DNA of 64,000 nt from Irregularibacter muris (GCF_024622505.1 NZ_JANKAS010000001.1:394808-458807), one strand, 5' to 3'; numbered from the stretch's first letter, positions 17,474 through 27,469 are shown. Translations and numbers: made by a program. Notes: a model not told the origin generated them from the sequence alone.

Positions 17474-17995
17474 ATTAGCAAAGAATTGCAAGTAAATGAA
17501 CAAATTAGGGATCGTGAAGTACGTCTGGTGGATTCGACTGGAGAACAATTAGGTATTGTAGCTGTAAGAGAGGCCCAAAGAATTGCTGACGAAAAACAAA
17601 TGGACTTAGTTAAAATTGCTCCTAATGCTAAACCCCCTGTATGTAAAATCATGGATTATGGAAAATACAGGTTTGAGCAGAGTAAAAGAGAAAAAGAAGT
17701 AAAGAAGAATCAAAAGACCATTAATGTAAAAGAAATTAGAATGTCTGCCAGAGTTGAAGAACATGATATGGATGTTAAGGCGAGGAACTGTCAGAAGTTC
17801 CTACAAAATGAAGATAAAGTAAAGGTTTCTGTACGATTCCGTGGCCGAGAAATGGCTTATACTGATATTGGAAAAGAAATATTAGTAAAATTTGCTGAAA
17901 AAGTATCAGATGTAGGTGTAATAGAGAAAAGGCCAAAGCTAGAAGGTAGAAGTATGGTTATGTATCTAACACCTAAAAAAGATTCTAAAGAATAA
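17474..17995 (+). CDS. infC: Translation initiation factor IF-3 (AUU start)
   Basis: IF-3 keeps 30S subunits free and checks start codons. The frame reads ISKELQVNEQIRDREVRLVD from ATT 17474, seven bases after AGGAGGTG (17459-17466). That is exactly the family's N-terminus, and no ATG or GTG is available in frame nearby. So the start codon is AUU, as in E. coli infC, where IF-3 represses initiation at its own AUU. The internal TTG 17486 would truncate the conserved N-terminus. 173 residues, with the C-terminal domain KVKVSVRFRGREMAYTDIG. It heads infC-rpmI-rplT behind an L20 leader. Confidence 0.95.
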   Translation: MSKELQVNEQIRDREVRLVDSTGEQLGIVAVREAQRIADEKQMDLVKIAPNAKPPVCKIMDYGKYRFEQSKREKEVKKNQKTINVKEIRMSARVEEHDMDVKARNCQKFLQNEDKVKVSVRFRGREMAYTDIGKEILVKFAEKVSDVGVIEKRPKLEGRSMVMYLTPKKDSKE

Positions 17996-18013
17996 ACGGA
18001 GGGAGGAATTAAT

Positions 18014-18211
18014 ATGCCAAAAATGAAAACCCATAGAGGAGCGGCAAAAAGATTCTCAAAAACAAAAAGTGGAAGAATAAAAAGAGGTAAGGCATATAGA
18101 AGCCATATTTTAACAAAGAAATCCCAAAAGAGAAAAAGAAACTTGAGAAAAACAGGATATTTAACTCCTGCTGAAGCAAAAAATATAACACAATTGATTC
18201 CATATAAGTAA
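18014..18211 (+). CDS. rpmI: 50S ribosomal protein L35 (bL35)
   Basis: A 65-residue, strongly basic protein starting [20 protein letters not shown] and ending NITQLIPYK, the full-length pattern of bL35 of the large subunit. AGGGAGGAATTAAT precedes ATG 18014. It lies 18 bases after infC and 27 before rplT in the conserved infC-rpmI-rplT operon, under control of the L20 leader. Confidence 0.98.
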   Translation: MPKMKTHRGAAKRFSKTKSGRIKRGKAYRSHILTKKSQKRKRNLRKTGYLTPAEAKNITQLIPYK

Positions 18212-18238
18212 TCATAAAGATAAAAGGGAGGTAAAAAA

Positions 18239-18598
18239 ATGGCAAGAGTAAAAGGCGCAATGAATGCCAGAAAAAAACATAAAAAGATTTTAAAACTTTC
18301 TAAAGGCTATTACGGTGCTAAAAGCAAATTATATAGACCAGCTAATGAAGCAGTAATGAGAGCATTAAGCTCAGCATATACAGGAAGAAAATTAAGAAAA
18401 AGAGACTATAGAAAATTATGGATTGCAAGAATAAATGCAGCTGCTAGAATGAATGGTTTATCCTATAGCAAGTTTGTTAATGGATTAAAATTAGCAGGTG
18501 TAGAAGTGAACAGAAAGATGTTAGCGGAGATCGCCGTTAATGACGCTGTAGCTTTCCAACAATTGGTGGAAGTAGCAAAAGAAAAATTGAATGCATAA
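18239..18598 (+). CDS. rplT: 50S ribosomal protein L20 (bL20)
   Basis: The 119-residue basic protein begins [20 protein letters not shown] and contains [24 protein letters not shown] conserved sequence through [20 protein letters not shown], diagnostic for bL20. It binds 23S rRNA early in 50S assembly and is the feedback regulator of this operon through the upstream leader. GGGAGG precedes ATG 18239. Confidence 0.98.
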   Translation: MARVKGAMNARKKHKKILKLSKGYYGAKSKLYRPANEAVMRALSSAYTGRKLRKRDYRKLWIARINAAARMNGLSYSKFVNGLKLAGVEVNRKMLAEIAVNDAVAFQQLVEVAKEKLNA

Positions 18599-18601
18599 AT
18601 T

Positions 18602-18630
18602 TAAAAAGGCCTAATCGTGGGTCTTTTTTA
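18602..18630 (+). terminator. Terminator after rplT
   Basis: AAAAAGGCC faces GGGTCTTTTTT around TAATCGT, with imperfect pairing and a U tract. Confidence 0.75.
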
Positions 18631-18714
18631 CTTCAAATAAAAGGATAGATTATATAATCTATAGGGGAATGGATATACTGAGAATGTTATAGATGAATAA
18701 AAAGGGTGTTTAAT

Positions 18715-19509
18715 ATGCCAGTAAAGATAACAAGTAATAGGAATTTACAATATAAAGAATGGAAAAAACTCCATCAAAGAAAACATCGTGATCATAAGAA
18801 AATGTTTTTATTGGAGGGTATAAAATTAATCCGTGAGGCTATAGAGTGGGGAGAAACAGTTGAAGCTGTTCTTTTTACTGAAAAGTTGTTTGAAGTAAAT
18901 GGAGGGGAGGATTTATATAATCAATTATTGGGAAAAAATATATTGATGTATGAGCTGAATAACTCCCTTATGGAAGAATTAAGCCAACTACAAAATTCTC
19001 AAGGAATTATGGCGATAATGCAAAAAAGAAATTATTCTTTGGAAGAAATAGTGAGCAAAAAATCTAATTCAATGATTATCTTAGAAGAAATACAGGATCC
19101 TGGAAACCTGGGAACTATCATACGTACAGCAGATGCAGCTGGCTTTGATGGAATTATACTCAGTGAGGGATGTGTGGATATATATAATGAAAAAGTACTT
19201 AGAGCAACCATGGGATCAGTCTTCCATATCCCCATCATTGTAGATGCAAAATTAGGCCAAGTTATACCAGAACTCATTATACAGGAATATCAGGTAATAG
19301 GAACGCATTTAAAATCAAAGACTTTTTATCATGAAATAAGTTTTACAAATAAGAGGGCTTTAATTATAGGTAATGAGGGACATGGGATGTCTGATGCTAT
19401 TGCATCTTTATGTACTGATTTGGTAAAGATACCTATAAAGGGAAAGGCAGAGTCCTTGAATGCAGCAATAGCTGCTGGGATATTGATGTATAAAGTGCAA
19501 GGATTATAA
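18715..19509 (+). CDS. TrmH/SpoU-family RNA 2'-O-methyltransferase (YsgA-like)
   Basis: The protein (264 residues) has an N-terminal substrate-binding domain (KMFLLEGIKLIREAIEWGE) and a C-terminal SPOUT knot with its three motifs: EEIQDPGNLGTIIRTADAAG, ALIIGNEGHGMS and IPIKGKAESLNAAIAAGILM. It is expected to methylate a ribose in rRNA with S-adenosylmethionine. B. subtilis ysgA sits in the same place upstream of pheS, which supports the subfamily. ATG 18715 is chosen over GTG 18706 because AAAGGGTG then serves as the ribosome site. Confidence 0.9.
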   Translation: MPVKITSNRNLQYKEWKKLHQRKHRDHKKMFLLEGIKLIREAIEWGETVEAVLFTEKLFEVNGGEDLYNQLLGKNILMYELNNSLMEELSQLQNSQGIMAIMQKRNYSLEEIVSKKSNSMIILEEIQDPGNLGTIIRTADAAGFDGIILSEGCVDIYNEKVLRATMGSVFHIPIIVDAKLGQVIPELIIQEYQVIGTHLKSKTFYHEISFTNKRALIIGNEGHGMSDAIASLCTDLVKIPIKGKAESLNAAIAAGILMYKVQGL

Positions 19510-19546
19510 TAGCATAGATCACAGATTAGAGCATAATGAAGATGAG

Positions 19547-19576
19547 TTGTCAAAGTAGCTATAAATATGGTATAAT
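19547..19576 (+). promoter_or_regulatory. Promoter of the pheST T-box transcript
   Basis: TTGTCA (19547-19552), an 18-base spacer and TATAAT (19571-19576). Confidence 0.8.
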
Positions 19577-19582
19577 TTTCAA

Positions 19583-19850
19583 AACTAAAAAAATCAAAAA
19601 CTATGAAGGAGAAAAGTAAACTAGGGACACCCAATAAGAGAGGAAATATCTTGGCTGAAAATATTTCTAGGGAAGAATTAGTTGAAGTTCGCTCTGGAGT
19701 TATAGAGGGGAAAGATGATTTTTATCTAGTCCTTTCTATCGGGCTTTCCGTTATATAAATGAGTGGTTTATCTGAATAAAGGTAATCCAATAGGGTGGTA
19801 CCGCGAAAAAGACTTCGTCCCTTTGGGAGGAGGTCTTTGTTTTTTTGAAG
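19583..19850 (+). promoter_or_regulatory. T-box riboswitch, phenylalanine-specific
   Basis: Stem I elements AGAGAGGAAATAT and TTGGCTGAAAA are followed by GAAGTTCG (19684-19691), where UUC (19688-19690) followed by G is a suitable phenylalanine specifier. The T-box AGGGTGGTACCGCG lies at 19792-19805. The terminator stem AAAGAC...GTCTTT (about 19808-19838) is followed by seven T residues. It should raise pheST expression when tRNA-Phe is uncharged. Confidence 0.92.
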
Positions 19851-19872
19851 AATAATAAAGGAAAGGAGTTCT

Positions 19873-20898
19873 ATGATGAAAAATCAATTGGAAGAAATAA
19901 GAAAAATAGCTGAAGAAGAATTAGAGAAGGTAAAAAGCATTCAGCAATTGGAAGAATATAGGATAAAGTTATTAGGAAAAAAAGGTTTATTAACGCAGGT
20001 ATTAAGGGGGATGGGAAAATTATCAGCCCAAGAACGCCCTGTTATCGGGAAGTTAGCCAATGAGGTTCGTGCTGAGGTAGAGGGAAAGATAGAAAGACAA
20101 AAGGAACAATTAAAATTAATAGAGAGTAATGCAAAACTAGAAAGAGAAAAAATAGATGTCACATTGCCTGGAAAAAGGCTTGAAGTTGGAAGTCGTCATC
20201 CCTTAACCTCAGTTTTGGATGAAATAAAAGAAATATTTCTAGGAATGGGTTTTTCAGTTGCCCAAGGGCCTGAGGTAGAGCTAAGCTATTATAATTTTGA
20301 TGCCTTAAATGTTCCCAAGGAGCATTCTGCCCGTGATCTACAGGATACCTTTTATTTTAATGAAGAGATTGTCCTTAGAACTCAGACCTCCCCTGTTCAG
20401 ATTAGAACAATGGAAAAAAGCAAACCTCCAATTAGAATTATCTCTCCCGGGAGAGTATATCGCTCTGATGAAATAGATGCGACCCATTCACCAGTATTCC
20501 ATCAGATTGAGGGATTGGTTGTGGATAAAAACATTACTATGGGAGATTTAAAGGGCTCTTTAGATGTCTTTGCTAAAAGGCTCTTTGGTGAAAAAACCCG
20601 TACAAGGTTTAGACCTCACCAGTTTTATTTTACTGAACCCAGTGCCGAAATGGATATTTCCTGTTTTGTCTGTCAGGGAGAAGGTTGTAGGGTTTGCAAA
20701 GGAGAAGGATGGATAGAAGTATTAGGATGTGGAATGGTTCATCCCAATGTATTAAAAACCTGTGGGGTTGATCCAACAGAATATAGTGGATTTGCTTTTG
20801 GTATGGGTTTAGACCGTCTTACCATGATTAAATATGATATTCACGATTTAAGATTGATGATTGAAAATGACTTGCGCTTTTTAAAGCAATTTAAGTAG
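19873..20898 (+). CDS. pheS: Phenylalanyl-tRNA synthetase alpha subunit
   Basis: The catalytic subunit of the (alpha-beta)2 enzyme, 341 residues. It has the N-terminal coiled-coil (1-90), motif 1 with [19 protein letters not shown], motif 2 near [20 protein letters not shown] and [10 protein letters not shown], and motif 3 with [31 protein letters not shown] stretch precedes [13 protein letters not shown], as in many clostridial PheS proteins. Two ATGs in tandem (19873, 19876) follow GAAAGGAG; either can be the start. pheT follows 12 bases later. Confidence 0.97.
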   Translation: MMKNQLEEIRKIAEEELEKVKSIQQLEEYRIKLLGKKGLLTQVLRGMGKLSAQERPVIGKLANEVRAEVEGKIERQKEQLKLIESNAKLEREKIDVTLPGKRLEVGSRHPLTSVLDEIKEIFLGMGFSVAQGPEVELSYYNFDALNVPKEHSARDLQDTFYFNEEIVLRTQTSPVQIRTMEKSKPPIRIISPGRVYRSDEIDATHSPVFHQIEGLVVDKNITMGDLKGSLDVFAKRLFGEKTRTRFRPHQFYFTEPSAEMDISCFVCQGEGCRVCKGEGWIEVLGCGMVHPNVLKTCGVDPTEYSGFAFGMGLDRLTMIKYDIHDLRLMIENDLRFLKQFK

Positions 20899-20910
20899 GG
20901 AGGTATTATT

Positions 20911-23298
20911 ATGTTAGCACCATTAAAATGGTTAAAAGAATATGTTGATATTAATGTGTCCCCCAAGGAATTGGCGGACAAAATGACTATGTCGGGTACA
21001 AAGGTAGAGCAAATTGAAGAAATAGGAAAGGAAATTAACAATGTAGTAGTTGGAAAAATTCTAGAAATTAATCCCCATCCACAGGCAGATCGATTAGTGG
21101 TAACTAAGGTTGATATTGGAGAAAATATTATTCAAATTGTCACTGGTGCCAATAATATTTCCGAAAATGACTATATCCCTGTTGCATTAGTGGGATCGAC
21201 ACTGCCAGGGAATATAAAAATAAAGAAAAGTAAGCTAAGAGGAATAGAATCTCAAGGGATGATGTGTTCAGCCGGAGAATTGGGAATGAATCTAGAGGGA
21301 TTGCCAGAAGAACAGATTAGTGGCATCTATATATTCCATAAAGAATATCCTTTGGGCATGGACGTCAAAGAAATATTGGGATTAGATGAAGTGTTGGTAG
21401 AATTTGAATTAACCAACAATAGACCGGATTGTCTCTCGATTATAGGATTAGCAAGAGAGGTGGCTGCAACCTTAAAACAGCCCCTTGTAATGCCTTTTAT
21501 GGATATTAAAAATGAAGTAGAACATATCCAGGACTATGCGACTATAGAGGTAAAAGCCCCTCATCTTTGCCATAGATATATGGGAAGAATAGTTAAGGAT
21601 ATAAAAATCGCACCCTCCCCAAAGTGGATGCAAGATAAATTATTAAAGATGGGTGTGCGTCCTATAAATAATATTGTTGATGTTACTAATTATGTAATGC
21701 TAGAGACCGGACAACCTCTTCATGCCTTTGATTGCAATAAATTGGGAGATAATAAAATCATCGTAAGAACAGCCCGAGATGGGGAGAAAATGATCACGCT
21801 AGATGATGTGGAAAGGGAATTGGATTCCTCTACTTTAGTTATAGCAGATGCGAATAAACCTATAGCTATTGCAGGAGTAATGGGTGGCGAAAATACTGAG
21901 GTTGACGAAAATACCAAGACAATACTATTAGAGTCAGCAAATTTTGATGCTATTAGTGTACGAAAAACAGCTAAAAAGTTAGGACTAAGGACAGAAGCTT
22001 CTAACCGATATGAAAAGGGATTGGATCCCAATCTAGTAGAATTAGCCATGAATCGTGCACTACAACTTTTAGAGGATATTCATGCAGGAGTTGTTGTAGG
22101 GGGGAGTGAGGATATTTATCCTAACCCTGTATTGCCCCACCATATTGATGTTGATCCCCAATGGATAAATAAGTTTATTGGTATTGACTCCTCTTCTGAA
22201 GAGATGGCTGAGTATTTGGAAAGATTAGATATGGAAGTGGAAATAGATGAAGTTTTAAAAATTCAGGTACCAACCTTTCGCCAGGATATTGTATTGCCGG
22301 TGGATGTTGCAGAAGAAGTGGCAAGATTATATGGATATGATAAAATACCACCCACAAGCATGTCAGGCATTGCAGTTGAAGGGAAAAGAACTCCCTTGCA
22401 GAAGTTAGAAGATAAAACAAAGGATCTGTTGATAGGTTTGGGAGGATATGAAATTGTCACCTATTCCTTTGGTACTCCTAAAAACCTAGATCAATTAAAA
22501 ATAGCTGAGGATGACGAAAAACGTCAAGCACTAATGCTGATTAATCCTTTGGGAGAAGAAAATAGCATGATGCGTACTACTTTAATGGGCAATATGCTCC
22601 AAGTAGTGGCTCATAATATTCATAGGAATGTAGATAAGGCTACATTTTTTGAATTAGCCAGTACCTATCATCCCAGAGAACTTCCCATTGTAAATTTACC
22701 CCTAGAGGTACAAAAGTTATGCATTGGGATGTACGGAGAAGTAGACTTTTTTGATCTAAAGGGAAGAGTAGAAAATCTATTGGATATGTGTGGTATTGTA
22801 GGATATGAGTTTAAAGGGGTTAAGATTCCTACTTTTCATCCAGGCCGTGCTGCAGAGGTAATATTTAAAGGAGAAGTTTTAGGCGTATTGGGTGAGATCC
22901 ATCCTAGAGTAGCTGAAAACTTTGATATTAATGAGAGAATATATATAGGAGAATTTAATTTTGATGCTTTATACAAAAACAGCAATCTAAAACGACATTT
23001 CAAAGATTTACCTAAATATCCTTCAGTAACAAGGGACATTGCCCTATTGGTGGAAGAGGATATTCACGCTAGAGAGATTGAAAAGATTATTGAAAAGTAT
23101 GGAAATAGCCTAATGGAGTCCTATGAACTTTTTGATGTATATCAAGGTAAACAAATTCCAGAGAAGCATAAAAGTCTAGCATATTCAATTATATATAGAA
23201 GGCAAGATCGTACTCTTACCGATGAAGAAGTAAATAAAGTACACAATAGGATAGTCCAAGAACTAAGAAATAAGTTGGATGCTCAATTAAGAGAATAA
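20911..23298 (+). CDS. pheT: Phenylalanyl-tRNA synthetase beta subunit
   Basis: The 795-residue beta subunit has the full family layout: an N-terminal EMAPII-like tRNA-binding domain (about 40-150, NPHPQADRLVVTKVDIG), the B3/B4 editing domain with LLESANFDAISVRKTAKKLG and RTEASNRYEKGLDP, the B5 domain, a catalytic-like core, and a C-terminal FDX-ACB anticodon-binding domain (PKYPSVTRDIALLVEED to the end). GGGAGGTATT precedes ATG 20911. It is co-transcribed with pheS under T-box control and ends at a terminator. Confidence 0.97.
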   Translation: MLAPLKWLKEYVDINVSPKELADKMTMSGTKVEQIEEIGKEINNVVVGKILEINPHPQADRLVVTKVDIGENIIQIVTGANNISENDYIPVALVGSTLPGNIKIKKSKLRGIESQGMMCSAGELGMNLEGLPEEQISGIYIFHKEYPLGMDVKEILGLDEVLVEFELTNNRPDCLSIIGLAREVAATLKQPLVMPFMDIKNEVEHIQDYATIEVKAPHLCHRYMGRIVKDIKIAPSPKWMQDKLLKMGVRPINNIVDVTNYVMLETGQPLHAFDCNKLGDNKIIVRTARDGEKMITLDDVERELDSSTLVIADANKPIAIAGVMGGENTEVDENTKTILLESANFDAISVRKTAKKLGLRTEASNRYEKGLDPNLVELAMNRALQLLEDIHAGVVVGGSEDIYPNPVLPHHIDVDPQWINKFIGIDSSSEEMAEYLERLDMEVEIDEVLKIQVPTFRQDIVLPVDVAEEVARLYGYDKIPPTSMSGIAVEGKRTPLQKLEDKTKDLLIGLGGYEIVTYSFGTPKNLDQLKIAEDDEKRQALMLINPLGEENSMMRTTLMGNMLQVVAHNIHRNVDKATFFELASTYHPRELPIVNLPLEVQKLCIGMYGEVDFFDLKGRVENLLDMCGIVGYEFKGVKIPTFHPGRAAEVIFKGEVLGVLGEIHPRVAENFDINERIYIGEFNFDALYKNSNLKRHFKDLPKYPSVTRDIALLVEEDIHAREIEKIIEKYGNSLMESYELFDVYQGKQIPEKHKSLAYSIIYRRQDRTLTDEEVNKVHNRIVQELRNKLDAQLRE

Positions 23299-23323
23299 AA
23301 AGCCTGAGTTTTCAGGCTTCTTG
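23297..23323 (+). terminator. Terminator after pheT
   Basis: AAGCCTGA and TCAGGCTT around GTTT, then CTT. The stem is good but the U tract is short. Confidence 0.75.
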
Positions 23324-23536
23324 GAAAAATTAAAGCATCTACTGCAAATGCAGTCTCTTAGTATTTTCTATTAGGAATTGAAGTTATTTCCCTATAGTTT
23401 GTAAGGGACTAGTTGATTTATTTTCATTCTTCTTATGGTTCACCGAATCTTTTATGATATAATAAAATTTATAGAAGGACTTCCAGAAAGTTTGACGAAT
23501 ACAAAGTATAAACAAGATTTTAAAGGGGCGAAATCC

Positions 23537-24109
23537 ATGGAGGAGAATAAAAAGATTGTTATAAGCATACAGGGAAATGAGTATACAATGAAGGGAAATG
23601 TTCCCCAAGAACATATCAGTAAAATAGCTAGACAGGTAGATTATATAATGGACGAAATTGGTAAAAAAAATACCCTGATGAATAAAAACATGGTTGCTGT
23701 TCTGTGTTCCTTGAATCTTGCCGATCAACTTTATCGTGCCCAAGAAAGAGTGGATGAATTAGAAAATAAAATGGTTGACGTAGACAATCTATCAGAATTA
23801 GCAACACAGTTAAAAACGGCACAACAAAATGCTGATTATAGTCAAGAGAAATACCAGAAAGTAAAATCAGAGCTTACAGATGCAAATTTGGAACTAGCAA
23901 GATATCAAGAAATGATGCAAAGCTATGAAGAAAAAATCAAGCAAGATAAAGTTGAAATGGATGCAGCACGACAGACAATCATGGATTTACAAAATCAAAT
24001 TTTTGATAATCAAATAGAAATTGTAAAAATGAAAAAAGAATTAGATTCTTATAAATACAGAATCAATACGGATAAAAAAATTTATCCTTACTATAAGGGT
24101 GGAAAATAA
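23537..24109 (+). CDS. zapA: Cell division protein ZapA
   Basis: ZapA bundles FtsZ protofilaments at the division ring. The N-terminal ZapA domain (MEENKKIVISIQGNEYTMKG, then HISKIARQVDYIMDEI and VAVLCSLNLADQLYRAQE) is followed by a long coiled coil (about 75-180), a form seen in clostridia. ATG 23537 has AAAGGGGCG upstream; the longer frame from 23435 contains the promoter region (TATAAT near 23456) and should not be used. 190 residues. Monocistronic. Confidence 0.88.
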   Translation: MEENKKIVISIQGNEYTMKGNVPQEHISKIARQVDYIMDEIGKKNTLMNKNMVAVLCSLNLADQLYRAQERVDELENKMVDVDNLSELATQLKTAQQNADYSQEKYQKVKSELTDANLELARYQEMMQSYEEKIKQDKVEMDAARQTIMDLQNQIFDNQIEIVKMKKELDSYKYRINTDKKIYPYYKGGK

Positions 24110-24153
24110 TTATCCTATCACAGGATAAAATAAATTAAATATAGAATTCTTGT

Positions 24154-24184
24154 AAGTATCATTATTCTATAATGATACTTTTCC
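24154..24184 (+). terminator. Terminator after zapA
   Basis: AAGTATCATTA pairs with TAATGATACTT, followed by TTCC; a smaller hairpin (TTATCCT...AGGATAA) lies just after the zapA stop. Confidence 0.8.
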
Positions 24185-24244
24185 TTTATGAAATAGAAAA
24201 ACAAGTCATAATCATAAAAGATTAAGTATTATAGGAGAGAAAAG

Positions 24245-26746
24245 ATGGAACAAAATAAAAAACCTGAATTATTATCACCGGTTGGTAGTCCAGAGGCTTT
24301 AGTGGCCGCCGTAGAAAATGGAGCAGATGCAATATATCTTGGGGGAAAAAAATTTAGTGCAAGACAGTATGCATCTAATTTTGATGAAAAAGAGTTAAAA
24401 AAGGTTATAGAATATTGTCATATACAAGGAGTACGGGTTTATATTACCATAAATACCCTACTTAAGGAGGAAGAACTATCCTCCATTATTGATTATATAG
24501 TTTTTTTATACAAAATAGGAGTAGATGCACTCATTATACAAGATTTAGGGTTGTTAAAAATAATACAAAGGCTTCTTCCAGATTTTCCCTTTCAAAGTAG
24601 TACGCAAATGACCATTCATAGTTTAGAGGGAGTCAAATTACTGGAACGGGAAGGTTTTTATAGAGTGGTATTAGCCCGTGAGTTATCTCTAAAAGAAATA
24701 AAAAGCATTGTACAAGAAAGCAATACTGAGATAAAGATATTTAATCATGGAGCCTTGTGTATATGTTATTCGGGGCAATGTTTAATGAGTAGTATGATCG
24801 GAGGAAGAAGTGGAAATAGGGGAAGATGTGCTCAGCCCTGTAGAAAAAGATATTCTTTGGTGGACTTGGATGATTTTGGGCATAATAGAGAAAATAAATA
24901 TGCATTTTTATTGAGCCCAAAGGATTTAAGTACTCTTGAACAAGTGAAAGATTTAATTGAAAGTGGTGCCCATTCTTTTAAAATTGAGGGGAGGATGAAA
25001 AGGCCCGAATATGTAGCCATTGTTACATCTCTTTATAGAAAAGCTATTGATCAATATTATAGTAAACAGCAGATAGAGATAACAGAACAAGATATAAAAA
25101 ACCTAAAGCAAATCTTCAATAGAGGATTTACTACAGCCTATCTCTTCTCGGACCAAAGAGGAAATATCATTTCCAAAGAAAAACCTAATAATAGAGGGCT
25201 GTATTTAGGAAAGATCTATTCTATAGACAATAAAAGTAAAAAAATGCATGTCCTACTAGAAGAATCTTTAGAAATAGGAGATGGGATTGAAGTTTGGACA
25301 GAGGACAAGAATAATTCTGGTATGCAGGTATCTCATATAGAGATGAATAATAGAGAAGTAAAAAGGGCTAAGGCAGGAGAAAAAATAAGTTTATCCTTGC
25401 TAAACAATGTTAAAATAGGGAATTCCCTTTACAAGACTTCAGATATAAGTTTATTAAAAGAAGCCCAAAATAGTTTCAAAAATCTATATCATAAAAAAAG
25501 ACCTATTTGGGGTGCTGCAACCATGAAAATAGGGAAGGCATTAACACTAGGTTTATGGGACGAAAATCATCATTTTGTATCAATAGAAAGTGATACTTTG
25601 GTTGAAAAAGCAATTCATAGGCCCATGGACAGACATAAGATCCAAGAGCAATTAGGTAAACTGGGAGGGACCCCCTTTGAATTAATAGATATAGAGATTG
25701 ATATGGATGAAAATAGCATAATCCCTATAAAGGAGATCAACCAAGTCAGAAGAAAAGGCATAGAAAGTCTTACAAAAGAAATTCTGAAAGTGGATAGAAG
25801 GATAGATAAGCTAGTAATAAAGGAAAAGGTACAAGAACTTTGGAAGTTGCCTATAGCCCAAAGGGAAAAAGAAATCTTTCATCCCTTCTTAGTGGCTAAG
25901 GTCAATCGTATGACATCCCTAAAAGCAGTGCTGGAAACCGATGTTTCTGAAGTCATATTTGGGGGAGATATTGATTTTGATATTAAACTATATGAAAAAG
26001 CCCTAAATTTAGCTAAGGAAAAAGAAAAGTCCATTGTGTTTTCCTTCCCAAGAATAACAAGAAAAAATTATATAGATCAGTTAGTAAGGCATAGACAGGA
26101 TATAAAAAAATTGAATCCTGATGGATTGCTATTGTCCAATTTAGAAATGGTACACTTCTTTAGGGATTTTCCCATGGAGAAAGAAGGGGATTTTACTTTA
26201 AATGCCTTTAACCATTTCGCTATAGAAAAACTTGAAGAAATGGGACTGGAAAATATCTGCATATCACCGGAATTGACTTTAAAAGAGATTGAAAAAATTC
26301 AGAAGTATACCCATATCCCGCTAACGCTTTTTGTCCATGGATTTATGGAGATGATGATCTCTGAATATTGTCCCATCACCTGTAAACAAAACAAGCAGGA
26401 TTGCTATCCTTGTAGAAATAATAGGAAATTTGGATTGAAAGACGAAAAGGGAATAACCTTTCCTCTTTATATAGACGATTTTGGTAGAAGTCATATATTA
26501 AACTCTCAAAAGCTATGTCTACTAGAAAACCTTTCAGATGTAGTTAAATTAAACTTTAAAAAATTGAGAATTCAGTTTAACATGGAAAATGAGCAGGAGA
26601 TTATAGAAACGATGAAAGCCTATGAAGAATATCTTAATAATTTACAAAGGGGACGACATACAATTCCCCAAAGGGCAGAAAAATTAATCAATAAAATTAG
26701 AGAACAAGGATTAACCAAGGGACATTATTATAGAGGAGTATTATAA
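24245..26746 (+). CDS. U32-family peptidase with DUF3656 (RlhA-like)
   Basis: The 833-residue protein starts with the U32 barrel: ELLSPVGSPEALVAAVENGA, AIYLGGKKFSARQYASNFD, and the cysteine motif SGQCLMSSMIGGRSGNRGRC followed by AQPCRKRYSL. The middle and C-terminal parts match the DUF3656 form. Late cysteines (CPITCKQNKQDCYPC) complete the set thought to bind an iron-sulfur centre. E. coli RlhA of this family makes 5-hydroxycytidine in 23S rRNA; that activity here is an inference. A short GGAG-type site precedes ATG 24245. A two-component pair follows 21 bases later and may be co-transcribed. Confidence 0.88.
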   Translation: MEQNKKPELLSPVGSPEALVAAVENGADAIYLGGKKFSARQYASNFDEKELKKVIEYCHIQGVRVYITINTLLKEEELSSIIDYIVFLYKIGVDALIIQDLGLLKIIQRLLPDFPFQSSTQMTIHSLEGVKLLEREGFYRVVLARELSLKEIKSIVQESNTEIKIFNHGALCICYSGQCLMSSMIGGRSGNRGRCAQPCRKRYSLVDLDDFGHNRENKYAFLLSPKDLSTLEQVKDLIESGAHSFKIEGRMKRPEYVAIVTSLYRKAIDQYYSKQQIEITEQDIKNLKQIFNRGFTTAYLFSDQRGNIISKEKPNNRGLYLGKIYSIDNKSKKMHVLLEESLEIGDGIEVWTEDKNNSGMQVSHIEMNNREVKRAKAGEKISLSLLNNVKIGNSLYKTSDISLLKEAQNSFKNLYHKKRPIWGAATMKIGKALTLGLWDENHHFVSIESDTLVEKAIHRPMDRHKIQEQLGKLGGTPFELIDIEIDMDENSIIPIKEINQVRRKGIESLTKEILKVDRRIDKLVIKEKVQELWKLPIAQREKEIFHPFLVAKVNRMTSLKAVLETDVSEVIFGGDIDFDIKLYEKALNLAKEKEKSIVFSFPRITRKNYIDQLVRHRQDIKKLNPDGLLLSNLEMVHFFRDFPMEKEGDFTLNAFNHFAIEKLEEMGLENICISPELTLKEIEKIQKYTHIPLTLFVHGFMEMMISEYCPITCKQNKQDCYPCRNNRKFGLKDEKGITFPLYIDDFGRSHILNSQKLCLLENLSDVVKLNFKKLRIQFNMENEQEIIETMKAYEEYLNNLQRGRHTIPQRAEKLINKIREQGLTKGHYYRGVL

Positions 26747-26767
26747 TAGGGGATAAGGAGGTGAAGA

Positions 26768-27469
26768 GTGTATATGGAGCAAAAAACAAGGGTATTGGTA
26801 GTAGAAGACGAAGAAAATATGCGTCAATTGCTAAGACTGTATTTCGAACGAGAAAACTTTATCATGGATGAAGCAATAAATGGAAAAGATGCCTTGGATA
26901 TATTTAAGAAAAACACCTATGATTTGATTGTATTAGATGTCATGTTACCAGAACTAGATGGATGGGCGGTATGTAGGAAAATACGTCAAATATCAAAAAT
27001 TCCTATTATTATGGTCACGGCCAGGGGAGAAGAATTTGATCGATTATTTGGTTTTGAACTAGGAGTGGATGATTATATTGTAAAACCCTTTAGTCCTAGG
27101 GAGCTAATAGCCCGGGTAAAGGCATTGCTAAGAAGATCAATTCATAAACCACGAAATGAACAAAGAGAAACCTTGTTTTTAAAGGAAATTACTATAGACT
27201 TAAAATCAAGAGAAGTATATCTAAAAAATAAGAGAATAAACCTTACTCCTAAGGAATATGACTTGCTTTTATTTCTTATACACCATAGAAACACTGTCTT
27301 TACACGAGAACAACTTTTACAGAAGGTATGGGGATATGAATACTTCGGTGACTTGCGTACTGTGGATACTCATATACGAAGACTAAGGGAAAAGCTAGAA
27401 GAATACCATCATTATATTGCAACGGTTTGGGGAGTGGGGTACAAACTTGAGGTGGAGGATTATGAATAA
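26768..27469 (+). CDS. OmpR/PhoB-family response regulator
   Basis: The receiver domain (about 7-125) has the acidic pair EDEEN, the phospho-acceptor D57 (LIVLDVMLPELDGW), the MVTARGEEF switch threonine and the conserved lysine in DDYIVKPFSPRE. A winged-helix DNA-binding domain follows (LTPKEYDLLLFLIHHRNTVF and GDLRTVDTHIRRLREKLE). 233 residues. GGAGGTGAAG precedes GTG 26768; ATG 26774 is an alternative. The stop overlaps the kinase start, so the two are translationally coupled. The signal is unknown. Confidence 0.93.
   Translation: MYMEQKTRVLVVEDEENMRQLLRLYFERENFIMDEAINGKDALDIFKKNTYDLIVLDVMLPELDGWAVCRKIRQISKIPIIMVTARGEEFDRLFGFELGVDDYIVKPFSPRELIARVKALLRRSIHKPRNEQRETLFLKEITIDLKSREVYLKNKRINLTPKEYDLLLFLIHHRNTVFTREQLLQKVWGYEYFGDLRTVDTHIRRLREKLEEYHHYIATVWGVGYKLEVEDYE

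Noticed and set aside
23435..23536. Longer N-terminus of ZapA
   Set aside because: This stretch contains a TATAAT promoter element and no ribosome site; ZapA homology begins at 23537.
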